DNA from: Liolophura sinensis
Lineage: Eukaryota; Mollusca; Polyplacophora; Chitonida; Chitonidae
Length of the DNA: 64,000 nt
Direction of reading: 5' to 3'
NCBI RefSeq assembly: GCF_032854445.1
Contig: NC_088298.1
Span: 476,274-540,273, forward strand
Positions 21,028 to 31,874 of this stretch are shown here, piece after piece. Made by a program: the position numbers and the translations under genes. How positions within the stretch are numbered: position 1 is the stretch's first letter; each line of letters begins with the position of its first letter. A model generated the notes under the pieces. The model was not told the origin of the DNA. It saw only the letters and a list, made by a program, of their open reading frames with translations, and searched no databases.

Positions 21028-24000
21028 TTATATCTTATGATATAATCCAATATGTTTTAAGTAATTAATGACAGTATCGCCAGCGACACTGTCAAATAAA
21101 TCATGTATAGAGTTGACCGTGTAGAACCTTTGCCGAACATGGGCAAAGTCCACACAGTCAACCAAAATATGTTTGATGCCATATTGAGCATCACATCCAA
21201 CACACTCGGGAGCACTGCTCCCATCTAAGATGAAATTGTTTGTCAGATGAGAATGCCCAATACGACACCTTGTTAAAACTACTTGGTCTCTACGAGACAT
21301 TAGACAAGTATAGGCATTGTAGCCAATGACAGAATGAATGGCATGCAGTTTATTATGGATCTGCAAGTCCCATTCACCCTGCCAAAGGCCACGAATATAT
21401 TTAAGAATATTAGACTTCACGTCAGCATAAGGGATTTTAACCCGAGATACAGGTTTATATAGGGCAGCTTTCGCTTCCCTGTCCACGACTGTGTTTCCAT
21501 GGATACCAGTGTGACTTGGTATCCAACAGAATATAATATCTTTACCTCTTTTAATTAATTTTCGGTGTTTAGTTATTATCTCAAGTATCAATGGATTTTT
21601 AAATTTATTATTCTGAATTGCCAAAAGGCAAGACAGCGAGTCGCTGCATATCACTGCCCTCTGGACATGCCCAGAGGAAACATATGATAAGGCCATGAGT
21701 ATAGCTCTGGCCTCTGCAGAAAAGATAGAAGATGAAGGTGGCAGACGAAGAGAAGTGACCCGCTGCTCTAAGACAGCCGCAGTCACAACCCTGTCCCCAT
21801 CCTTTGACACGTCAGTATATATAAATTTATAGTCCATATAATCAGCCTTGATTTCAGCAAAACCTTGCTGAATTATAAGAGGATTTGTATTGGATTTATT
21901 ATATTTACGTAGATCAAATATTAGTTTAGTTTGTGGGAGAAGCCATGGAGGAGACTCTGGAAAAGATACCGGAGCTATATCCTCCAGCTTGATGTTAGCA
22001 CCCACAATATGGTCCCGTATGCGAAGACCGAACGAAGGGATCTTGTTAGGACATTTAATATATTTGCCTACATATAATGGATTGAAAACACAGTCGTAGG
22101 CAGGGTTTGTTGGATGAGCTTTAAGCTTTGTAGCATATTGAAGACTAAGTTTAATACGTCGGTTGTATAAGGAAGGCTCATTTGCCTCCACGTATAAACT
22201 TTCTACTGGTGAGGTTCTAAAAGCACCAAGTCTGAGCCTCAAACCTTGGTGATGAACAGGATCCAACATTTTAATATACGACTTCCTAGCGGAACCGTAA
22301 ATGATGGATCCATAGTCCAATTTAGACCTCACCAGAGAACGATATAAATTAAGTAAAACTGATCGGTCAGCACCCCAATCGGTGCTAGACACGACCTTAA
22401 TTATATCGAGAGCCTTTGTACATTTAGCTTTAAGCATTTTGATATGAGGTATAAAAGATAGCTTACTATCAAATATTATACCTAAAAATTTAGTTTTTCC
22501 AACAATTTTAACCTGTTCACCACAAAAATTAAGCTCAGGGTCAAGATGAAATTTCCGTTGATTACAAAAATGCATACCGACGGTTTTAGACGTTGAAAAT
22601 CTAAAACCGTTTTCAGTTGCCCATTTCTCCATTTTATTGAGACAAAGCTGCAACTGACGTTCGATATTATTCATATTCTTAGCTCGGTAGCATATAAGGA
22701 AATCATCCACGTATAAAGAACCCTCTGTGCCAGATGTTAATGTTTTTGCTAGGCTATTTATTTTTATGCTGAACAGGGTTGGTGATAGAATGCTGCCCTG
22801 GGGTACACCTATTTCTTGCTCATAAGAGTCAGAAAGAGTGGACCCAACCCGTACCTTAAACTGACGATCAGATAAAAATTGAGATATAAATAAAGTTAAG
22901 CGACCTTTAAGACCCATATCCGCGAGGTCTTTTAACATACCATATTTCCATGTGGTGTCGTAGGCCTTCTCAAGGTCAAAAAATATGGACACCACATGTT
23001 CATTATTAACAAAACCATTACGAATAAAAGTTTCGAATCGAACAAGGTGATCCATGGTAGATCTACCTTGCCGAAAACCACATTGAATATTAGAGAGTAA
23101 CTTGTTGGTTTCAAGAAACCAAACAAGTCTATCATTAATCATCCGTTCCATAGTCTTACAGAAACAGCTGGTAAGAGCTATGGGACGGTAATTATTTGGA
23201 TCATTATGATCCTTACCCGGTTTGGGAACCGGGATAATACACGCCTCCCTCCATGATGGTGGAAAATTACCAGTTATCCAAATATCATTAATCAAGTCCA
23301 AGAGAGTCTCCAGTGGCTCAGGTGGTAAATGGTTCAGAAACTTATAATATACATTATCAGGACCACAAGCAGATTTAAGTTCTTCGATATTAAAAGGATG
23401 ATTATAATCTTCTAAATTCTTAGAAGAAAAGGGCAATTTAATTTTTTCCTTCTGGTTTTTAATACGTTGGAATTCTTTAGTATAATTTTCAGAAGAAGAT
23501 TTCTTTGAGATTTGTTTCAGCTAGTTTATTAGCTATATCGGGTGGAGAAGTTATTATATTATCTTTTAAATGCTGAACTTTTGCTCCATTATTTTTGCCC
23601 GTAAGTTTCTGAACCATGTTCCAGACCTTACGCATGGGTGTTTTTGACGTAATGCCCGAAACAAAGTTCCGCCAACAAGATCGTCTCTTGGACTTCGCTC
23701 GAAAAATACGAACCTGGTTTAAGTTATTATCAGTAGGACAATGGTTAAATCTACGTTCAGCCTTTTTACGGTCCTTTATGGCATTACGACAGTCATTGTC
23801 GTACCAGGGTTTACTTTTGGATTTTGGATTTGTCGAGGTCTTAGGTATAGTTCTATCGGCAGCTCGTAATACAAGCTCGTAAAATTTTAACACAGGATCA
23901 TCTGCTGCTTTGAGGATCTCTGGAGAGATATCAGCCTCACAGAACATCTCAAATGGGATCCAATCTGCTTTATCGAATTTCCACCTAGCTACACGTTCCA

Positions 24001-24654
24001 AAGAATTACAAGTGATATGTTCTAGGATTATAGGAAAATGGTCACTACCACAAAGATCGTCATGCACCTTCCAAGAAAAATCTGGGAGAAGTGATGGATC
24101 TGAGATAGTGAGATCGATAGCAGAATAAGCGCCATTACCTGGATGTAAATAGGTGTTAGTTCCTCCTTCGATAAAAAATCTTCCATTAACTTGCCCTTAT
24201 TATTTATGTTATTACTGCCCCAAAGGGGGTTATGGGAATTAAAATCTCCCATAAGTATAAAAGGTTTGGGTAATTGTTCTTTTAGATTATGTAATTGCAA
24301 AGCTGACAAAGAAATGTTCAGGGAAATATACACCGAACATAATGTTATTGTTTTGGACAACGAAACACGAACAGCCACAGCCTGCAGTTCTGTATCCAGA
24401 GCAACAGGGCTGTGAATAACATTGTTATTCACGAAGATGGAAGAGCCGCCTGCAGCTCGATCTTCTTAATTTGAATAAGTGCTGTATAAGGAATAATGTT
24501 TCAGAGTTATATTATCTTTGTCACATGTCTTCAGGTGAGTCTCCTGAAGACAAAGGGCAATAGGATTAACTGTTTGAACTAGCTGTGTTATTTCAATAAA
24601 ATTAACCTTAAGACCTCGACAATTCCACTGTATAATTTTGTCTAAATAAGACAT
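21028..24654 (-). pseudogene. LINE copy 1 ORF2 (endonuclease, RT, RNase H), broken
   Basis: Starts at ATG 24654 in a TAATG overlap with ORF1. The endonuclease has QWNCRG, LCLQETHL and MGDFNSHNPLWG; an in-frame stop lies at 24466-24468, a frameshift near 24170 after FLSKEEL, and another near 23500. A deletion of about ten codons after IEEL leaves the RT otherwise open (21028-23436): FFDLEKAYDTTW, IGVPQGSILSPTLFS, YVDDFLICY. RNase H follows, but its first motif reads IYTDVSK where copy 2 has IYTDGSK, and ends SHTGIHGNTVVDREAK. A zinc-like C-terminal CxxC segment is present near 21200. It cannot be translated as one protein. Confidence 0.92.
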
Positions 24655-24655
24655 T

Positions 24656-25972
24656 AAGGAGGGAGACGTATAGGAGATTTCTCTTTATGTTTGGACCGAG
24701 GACGACCCTTCCTTAAAGATCGGCTGGAAGATCTCCCTGGTGCGGGTGATGTATCCATCACATCCGCATCCGATGTTGTAGGCCCAACGTCCTCCAACGA
24801 TCCAAATCTATTAAAAGTTTGGACAGGATCCCTGGTGGTCTTAGAGGGACGCTCTGTGGGACCGCTAGGTTTACTATTATCACTATTATATTTATTTTCA
24901 GATTTGGTTTTGGCAGATTTGTTTTTGAATTGGTTAATTTCAGGTTTGTCAGTTTGTTGTTTATTATTGACTGGTTTTATTTGCTGTTCTGCAGGGGTCT
25001 GTGTTGAGCAGGTAATATGCGCAGGTTGAGCAGCAGGTTGTAAAGATGTGAAGCTAGGTTTGTCGTTTCCAATGGGTCATGTTAATGAAGTCTGAGTTCC
25101 AACAGACGTTGTAGTTCGCTTGACCACATTGGCAAACGAAGATTGCAGTGATGTGTTAGAGACGGAGGCCAATTTGCGGGCCTCCTGATAAGAGATATTA
25201 TTTTTAGATTTATTATTTGCTTTTCTTTAATAAAAAACGGACAGTCCTTGGAGGAGGCCATGTGATCTCCACTGCAATTACAACACTTAACTGTGCTGCT
25301 GCAGTTGAAACCATCATGACCCTCACTGCCGCATCTAAAACAAACCATTTTATTTTTACATTGGCGCTTGCCGTGACCAAATTTTTGGCAAGTAAAGCAG
25401 CGTGTAGGGTTGGGAATGTATAAATCTACACTAACCCTATACGGGCCAATGTAGATATACGACGGAAGCGAGGTTGTGTTAAAGGTCAAAAGATATGTAT
25501 TAAGTTTAATGATGTTGCCAGATTTCTTCATAGTGAAGCGTTTAACTCTGGCAACACCCTGTGATTTCAGTTCTGCGCATATTTCCTCCTCAGACAAGTC
25601 AATAATATCACCATCCCGGTCACGAATTATTCCCTGACAGCTGTTCAGGGAATTGTGCGGGGATGCGAAAAAAAATATATCAGCAATTTTATTTAATGAT
25701 AATAAATTTTTTGATTGTTGCATCCGGAAACATTCAATGAGAATGTCTCCGGATCTTAACTTTTTAACGGTTTTTAATGTTCCAGCTGTGCCCTGGAGAG
25801 CCGGCTTCTGTTCACTCTTAGTCGAGAGAACAATAAAAGCCGGCCAGCTGTCCTGTCCATTATCAAGAGAGTCTGAAAAGAGCTCTAACTTCCTCTTTTT
25901 GTCAGCACTTGAAGTCGGCTGAGAGGAAGATCTGTTAGGCATAGTTGAAGTTGACATTTGAAATGAGGTCAT
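24656..25972 (-). pseudogene. LINE copy 1 ORF1 (gag-like, CCHC knuckles)
   Basis: N-terminal RNA-binding half (SADKKRKLELFSDSLDN, KKLRSGDILIECF) and three zinc knuckles (CFTCQKFGHGKRQC, CFRCGSEGHDGFNC, CCNCSGDHMASSKDC) occupy 25972-25240. Frameshifts after the knuckles separate the Ser/Pro-rich C-terminal tail (down to 24656). ORF1 of I-group LINEs binds the element RNA. Confidence 0.88.
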
Positions 25973-26579
25973 TGTTTAATTTTTTTAATTTCGCCTTACG
26001 TGTCCCCCACCCGCCACGGAGTGCCAACAAGGGCGAAGCCACCTCTGCGGATGACCGGCAGAGAATAGAAACGGGGAATCCACGCAAGGTATACTCGAAC
26101 AGATTGAGTTATACCAAAAGGTTAAATTCAATCTACTCGATTGACCCATTAGCCACCGCCTTCTGCATTGACCCCAAAGGAAGTGCATCTTAAGAAGAGC
26201 AAACTTGACATCTCAGTAAGACAAAGAATAACAAACGGGATCAAGTGTAGGGCTTGACATGACCAGCCGATTGATCGGACCGGGCCCATCCGACCTCCCG
26301 TCTCTCTCCAAGTAAGGGCCAAAGTGGCGTGTTGGGCGTGAGGATCTCGCAAGACCAACCCACCCTCAGCCACCAGGATCCCGTTTTCGTAGATTACGGG
26401 TTGCAACCCACGGCAAACAGGTCGCTCCCCGGTTGCCTCTCACACATCCGGGAAGATGTGAGCCTATTATATTCACCGGGCTCACACAGGAGAGCTCTAG
26501 GTTAGTCGACTTTTACGACAAGCTTGCCTAGAGGGCTGAGGTCCTATTCTTATCACCCCGGAAACCCCACGGGGGACTT
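25973..26579 (-). promoter_or_regulatory. LINE copy 1 5' leader with presumed internal promoter
   Basis: Shares ctcgattgaccc (about 26138) and the stretch cccgccacggagtgccaa (about 26008) with LINE copy 2. The 5' end is GC-rich (ccccgtggggtttccgggg). LINEs are transcribed from a promoter in this region; I see no TATA box. Confidence 0.6.
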
Positions 26580-26582
26580 CTG

Positions 26583-28282
26583 ATGGAAACTGATGACGAG
26601 ATTGATGAGGCAGGAATGGAGCTTAGTCTGGACGATAGTGAGTTTGAAATCGACAGTGATGAGGAAGAGTCTAGTGATGAATTTGACCCGGCAGTTTCAC
26701 ACGAGGTGGGCGGGGTCAAAGGGTACGGACCAGGGGCGGTCGCGCCTCTGTGTCGCCAAATCGTGGCATCCGTGGAGTGCCCCGTAGAGTAACAAGACCT
26801 AGACCATCTCAAAGAATTCAAACCCCTGTACACATCTGGACCGATGGAGAGCAGGAACCGCCTGTATTCACATTTACCGAAACACCTGGTCTCAAGAGGC
26901 CCGCTGAAGGGACATCCCCTGGAAAGTACTTTGAGTTACTTCTAACTGATGAGTTAGTGGATCTAATGGTTACCCAGACCAATCGCTATGCAAATGCTGA
27001 AATAGCCAAACAACGTCCTTTGCTCAGGGAATCCCGTCTGTGGGCTTGGAAAGACACTGACGCAGCTGAGATGAAAAAGTTCTTAGGTCCCCTGATTCAC
27101 ATAGGGCCAAATAATCTCCCTACCCTGGAACATTATTGGACTAATGACCCACTGTATAAAACAGAAGTTTATGGAAAGTCAATGGGCCGAAATCGATTTC
27201 AACTTCTTCTAAGGTTTTGGCACTTTTCTGAGAATTCTGAAGATCGTCTTATCAAGATCCGCCCATTACTTGATTACTTTGATAAAACCATGAGTGAAGT
27301 CTACTATCCCAAACGAGATCTGTGCATGGATGAATCAATGGTATTATGGCGTGGGCGGCTTCTGTTTCGTCAGTATATCAAGAACAAGCGACACAAGTAC
27401 GGTGTGAAGCTGTATGAACTTTGCGAATCCGATGGCATGGTTCTCAAGATTCTGATTTATTCTGGGACTAGGACTAACGTCGACGATGACTTACAACTGG
27501 GTCAGTCAGCTGCCGTTGTCTTGCATCTGATGTCTGATTTCTTGGACAAAGGCCACGTGCTGTACACTGACAACTATTACAACTTAGTTGACCTAACAAA
27601 AGCACTAACGGACAGGTCAACCTATTTGTGCGAGACGCTTCGCTTTGATCGAAAAGAAAACCCGAAAGACGACGTTCAGACAAAGCTGGAAAAGGGAGAA
27701 CACTGTTGGAAACGGCCCGGGCCGGTGGTGGTGTGCAAGTGGAGAGATAAACGAGATGTTCTCACTATCACCAATATGCACAACATGAAGATGGTGAACG
27801 TGACAAACCGCAACCAAAAGGTATCCCAGAAACCAAACATTGTGCGTGATTATAACAATGGGATGTCTGGGATCGACCGGTCAGACCAGATGCTCTCTTA
27901 CTATTCTGCTTTGCGCAAAACAATCCGTTGGTACAAGAAAATCGGACTCCATGTTTTGGAGATCATGTTGTTCAACGCTCACATCATGTACAACGAATCA
28001 GTGGGTGAACAAATGAGAATGCTGCGGTTCCGTGAAAAGGTAACGCTTCACCTGCTGGGAAACGTTGACCTTCAGCCGACCCCGACTGAAGGACCGCCCG
28101 CAGAAACGTTTCACCACCTTGTCGGCGTACCACCTACAGAGAAAAAGGAGAGGCCAACAAAGCCATGCCACCAATGCACGAAAAATGGCAGAAGACGAGA
28201 AACAAGGTACATTTGCCCCGTATGTCCTGAGAAACCAGCCCTTTGCGTCGATCCGTACTTCAAGGTGTACCATGTGTTGTGA
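26583..28282 (+). pseudogene. piggyBac transposase #2, main frame open, N-terminus truncated and frameshifted
   Basis: 26583-26750 encodes an acidic N-terminus (DEIDEAGMELSLDDSEFEID), but the frame then ends at 26792. The main frame, 26750-28282, is open for 510 codons and holds the piggyBac DDD residues in LCMDESMVLWRGR, LYTDNYYN and MSGIDRSDQML. A C-terminal Cys-rich domain follows (CHQCTKNGRRRETRYIC, CPEKPALCVDPYF). The switch lies near gcgcctctgtgtcgcc (26735-26755) and is identical in element #3, so it predates their separation. Element #3 shows the missing start (MACTSADEVAQLL). Confidence 0.9.
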
Positions 28283-28599
28283 AATTTTCGTCGGACATAT
28301 ACTGCTTACTGACAATAATTCGTATCTGCCTTTACCCTTTTGTGGTAAATCCGTGGTAAATTACATACACACTGTCCATTGCCGACAAATGAAATGTCAT
28401 TTTTTGTCTGAATATAGCTTGCACAGAGACTGAGAAAGAGCAGATAACTCTATTCAGGTTGGCCTGTCAAAATGTAGCGAATAGACGTTTTTGTCAGACA
28501 TGTCTTTTGTTTTCAATTTCCGGTAAATAAGGCTCCTAGCCTGTTGCCATCATCCTTGCTTTTAGTTTACAGCATTTGCCATGTACTTTGAGGATCATA

Positions 28600-28696
28600 G
28601 AAATTACCTACGACTAACTACGAGATAACTCGTACTGGTGTCACGCGGTGCACCAACCACTAGGAGTTATCTCGTAGCCGGCAGTCAACGTGTTAA
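28600..28696 (+). repeat. piggyBac #2 right terminus and TTAA target site
   Basis: Terminal hairpin-forming sequence followed by TTAA. The same TTAA with no insertion is found at 42793-42796 in the duplicated segment, confirming the end of the element. Confidence 0.85.
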
Positions 28697-28951
28697 CTGT
28701 TCCCCAGCGCCCCCCATACCGTCCCATTTCTACCCAGGTGGTGCCCCACTTTACCCCAAAATTTGAAAGGTATTCAGTTGGCCTGCCATTCTCACAGACA
28801 TATCTGAACGGTATATCATTTAAGCAAAATGTGCGGATATCATGTATACTTGTGTGGGTGAAGTATGGTTTAGATTGATCGAATCCTAAGATTTCTCATG
28901 ATCAGGCAAGACAAGGTGGTCATTAACGTCCCACTTCTCCCCACTCTCCCC
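28693..28951 (+). mobile_element. pogo-like element, right end only (duplication copy 1)
   Basis: Equivalent of 42793-43072. It carries gtcccatttctaccc-type repeats and ends gtcccacttctccccactc before a degraded TA (tg, 28952-28953). The remainder of this pogo copy is missing to the left of the piggyBac insertion. Confidence 0.8.
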
Positions 28952-28953
28952 TG

Positions 28954-29039
28954 TCAAGCTGACGAGGCGGCTTTAGTATAGACATTGGCAAAGCTTGATG
29001 CTGAGCAGGCTGTTGTACCCGAATTTCTGCCTCGGCCAT
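28954..29039 (-). pseudogene. gypsy gag N-terminus (duplication copy 1)
   Basis: The first 28 codons of the gag gene of the gypsy family at 33418-43597, starting at ATG 29039. The downstream gag is not in this copy because the pogo terminus follows directly. Confidence 0.8.
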
Positions 29040-29311
29040 AATTATAGCTTATTTGATACGTAGAGTACAGTTCATGGAGGCTATTTCCATTTTAAAGAGT
29101 GTTCGGTAATGTTCGAGGACACTACAGCTCATACACACACGGCACAATAAACTTCCACAGTGTCGTTGTTGTGTTCCATGTCGGGGTTACCCGGTGTCCA
29201 GTTGTCGAGAGGTTTACAGAAATGTTTTCATTTGGCGACGTATGAGAAGTTCAGACTAAATTTTGTCTCTGCAAGACCTGGAGCGTCTTACAGGCTCACC
29301 TTTTGACACCA

Positions 29312-29476
29312 TGTAGCACTTGTATGAGAGTCTTTGTGCCATTGCAGAGATGTAACAAGACGAGTCACGTTCGTCTTGTTATTTAAGATTTTTACTGGGA
29401 ACCTTAACTCGTACACAGCCTCGTACATTGTCAGTGTGTACACAATAGCGAGTGAGCAGCTACATCACATGTTACA
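29312..29476 (-). repeat. gypsy 5' LTR, duplication copy 1 (165 bp)
   Basis: Nearly identical to 43433-43597 and related to 33418-33582. The leader (29040-29311) separates it from gag. A primer-binding-like TGGTGTCAAAAGG abuts the LTR (29294-29311, minus strand). Confidence 0.85.
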
Positions 29477-29807
29477 CCATTGATGTTGCACATGTTAATG
29501 AATTCTGCCTTATATTTTTATACTGAACATCGTAACGGTAAGGACTGACATTGCCGTCAGTCCGACCGGAGAAGAAAAAAATGCTCGAACAGAAAATTCG
29601 TTGGACAGCAAACCTCTTTCTCTGGTACGCACTAAGTGCTAATGTATCAAAAATTCATCAGAAAAATGTACTGAAACATGCCCTTAAAATGGGCCATGCT
29701 GGGGGAATGGCCGATAGAGGCACTTTACATAATAATGGCTTGAGTCCGATATACATCAATAACTACGACCACGGTGGCGTATGAGCTCTGTATTACTCTA
29801 CCTCATT

Positions 29808-30640
29808 GAGATCGTTCCGGTAAATAATGGGAATGGTGGCGCCATCTGTGTTGCCAAGTTGTGACAATAATGTATATATTTTCAGGTTTAAAAGCTTAAT
29901 TACTGCTGTTAACACCGATATGTACGTAGAACAACGTCGGCAGAACAGTAAACATCAGTATGTTTACGTTTTGGGGGACAGAATGTTTGATATAAGGCAG
30001 ACACATCAGCGGTTCACATCCTATTCCATGTAACGAAAACTGATCTTCAGTACTTCCCATATGTTTGTGAATAGCTCCCTTCGTCGGTTCACACTCCGGC
30101 ATTCCTTACAACGGTAACGTTTACCTATTGAATGTGGAAACTTTACCTAACGCGCTGTTCAATTGCATTGCTTGGCATTCCTTCAGCAGTGTTGTACGCT
30201 TTGCCCATGTATCGAATGTTCCTGCACATCGTAAACATAGCCTTAAGATAAGCGGACCGAGTTTCACTTACTAACTACGACGGCTTTTCAGCTCTGCGTC
30301 GCACTACCTCCTAAAAGGCGTATAACGTCTAGCTTTAGCTTATTTGAGATCGTTCCGGTAAATAATGGGAACGGTGGCGCCATCTGTGTTGCCAATGTGT
30401 GACAATAATGTATTTATTTTCAGGCTTAAAAGCTTAATTACTCCTGTTAACACCGACAAGTATGTAGAACAAGGTCGACAGAACAGAAAACAGCAGTATG
30501 TCAATGTGTTTGAGGAAATAATATGTTATATACGGGGGAAACATCAGCGATTCACATCCTCTTCCATGTAACGAAAACTGATCTCTTAGTAGTTCCCATA
30601 AGTTTGCGAATAGCCTTCTCCGTTCACACTGCGCCACTCT
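29808..30640 (+). repeat. Two-unit tandem repeat, about 541 bp period
   Basis: The unit starting tgagatcgttccggtaaata at 29808 recurs at about 30349. Both units hold a 68-codon open frame (29827-30033 and 30365-30571) starting MG.VAPSVLP and ending HQRFTS.SM. An AG acceptor-like ttttcag lies inside it. I do not recognise the peptide. The same pair recurs at 43951-44806. Confidence 0.75.
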
Positions 30641-31289
30641 TTACTGCTGCTGTTACACCTCAGATCTCAATGTGGTACGAGTGCTGTCACAAAATGTGTC
30701 TACTGGATAAGATCTATACTTTGAATAGAGTATTTGAGGTGCGGGACAATATGGCCGGTATCAGTGCCTATTGTAACGGAGATAATCATGGCATTTTAGG
30801 AAAAAATAAGCTTCCTTAAAGGGCTGTAGGATAGAATGGGTGTGGAAGTAGATCCAGCCCGTCATATGTACACGACTTGAGCTTAACACATTTATTTTTG
30901 TGTGTAGTGCTACTAGCATAATCTAGGCCATGTTATCACTATAGAAGGCACACCGTAATCCGGGGTGAATATGGATAGTTTTGCCTGTATTCTAAGTATT
31001 TCTGTGCCATTCGTCACAGGTCATAGGCCAAGTTGACCTAGTTTCGTCTGGTTGACGCATCCTACCTTCAAGTTTAGTGAGTCATTCATTTTCCTGACGT
31101 CTACTACGTTTCTCTTGATCACGCTGTCTGTTTTATTCGCGTAACTACTTCAAAATGGCATTCCTCACAATGCTTTAGTTCGGATTAACCTGTTTCCTAG
31201 AGTATCTTACCCACTAGGTGGAAACGGTGAATATGTCCACTTCAAACAAATCACAAGCGGCAATTATCTCAAGTTCGGTTGCCCGTTTG

Positions 31290-31526
31290 TTAACAGATTT
31301 CATTCGTGATGTATGTATGTACGTCTACAGATCGACATCCTGATCTTAAAAATAGAACAAAATTGTCAAAATTGCCCTGAATATGTTTCACAACTTCTCT
31401 TATTTTGCAAACATCCCTCAAATGGGAATCAAAAACCCAAATTTCACCATGTGATCTGAAAACTGCAAATGTAGACAAGGCAAATATAACCAAACACGCT
31501 TTGTGATTAGAAAGAGCCGTTGTCAA
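31290..31526 (-). pseudogene. Unrecognised 78-codon frame with VFDSHLRD motif (copy 1)
   Basis: Open frame with FRSHGEIWVFDSHLRDVCKI. The VFDSH.RD pattern recalls papain-like protease domains in some large transposons, but this is weak. Copy 2 (45459-45695) keeps the frame with a few amino-acid changes. Confidence 0.35.
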
Positions 31527-31874
31527 AGCATTATTTAAGAGAATCTACACAAGAAAACTTTACAGCAAACATTTTTCCATGATTCGGTGAATCTGACAAA
31601 AGTAGATGTTGTTCATCTGCCCTTAAAGACAATTTCACCAAATCATACAGTTGGGTTTCCAGGTTCCAAAATAAAGTCAAGATGTGTAGAATTTTAGAGA
31701 TACGAGTTCTTTATGTCCTTACATAGTACTGAAGCAACACTGTCAGCGACACACTGTTTTGCATGATTTTCAAGAAACGTGATGAGCTTGATGGAAAGTT
31801 CCCTGCACCGTTTGGTATTCAGCAATACAGACACATTTAGAACACTGGCCCTATATATTTTCAGAGTGTTTTAC

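Larger units (their letters stand above)
20765..26579 (-). mobile_element. LINE copy 1, full-length but degenerate (I group)
   Basis: Runs from the 5' end at about 26579 to a TCAT-type tail at 20765. ORF1 (25972 down to 24656) and ORF2 (24654 down to 21028) are both broken. The 5' leader is 25973-26579. The 5' end abuts a piggyBac coding sequence at 26580. No target duplication is seen, because the left flank is HMGXB3-like sequence rather than piggyBac. Confidence 0.92.
26580..28696 (+). mobile_element. piggyBac element #2, 5'-truncated
   Basis: Nearly identical to element #3 at 39410-41392. Its left end is lost at the LINE junction; the shared bases acttctgatgg at the joint suggest microhomology. 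Its right end is complete, ending gcagtcaacgtg before TTAA at 28693-28696. The right end contains an inverted pair, acgagataact (about 28620) and agttatctcgt (about 28666). Confidence 0.88.
29477..31874. repeat. Duplicated flank, copy 1
   Basis: Matches 43598-46043 with few substitutions and some small indels. It is host-side sequence outside the LTR, so its duplication was segmental rather than by retrotransposition. Copy 1 breaks from copy 2 after gagtgttttaca at about 31874. Confidence 0.9.

Noticed and set aside
29576-29784. Frame near the duplicated flank start (MLEQKIRWTANLFLWYALSA)
   Set aside because: Present in both duplicates simply because they are recent copies; no family recognised.
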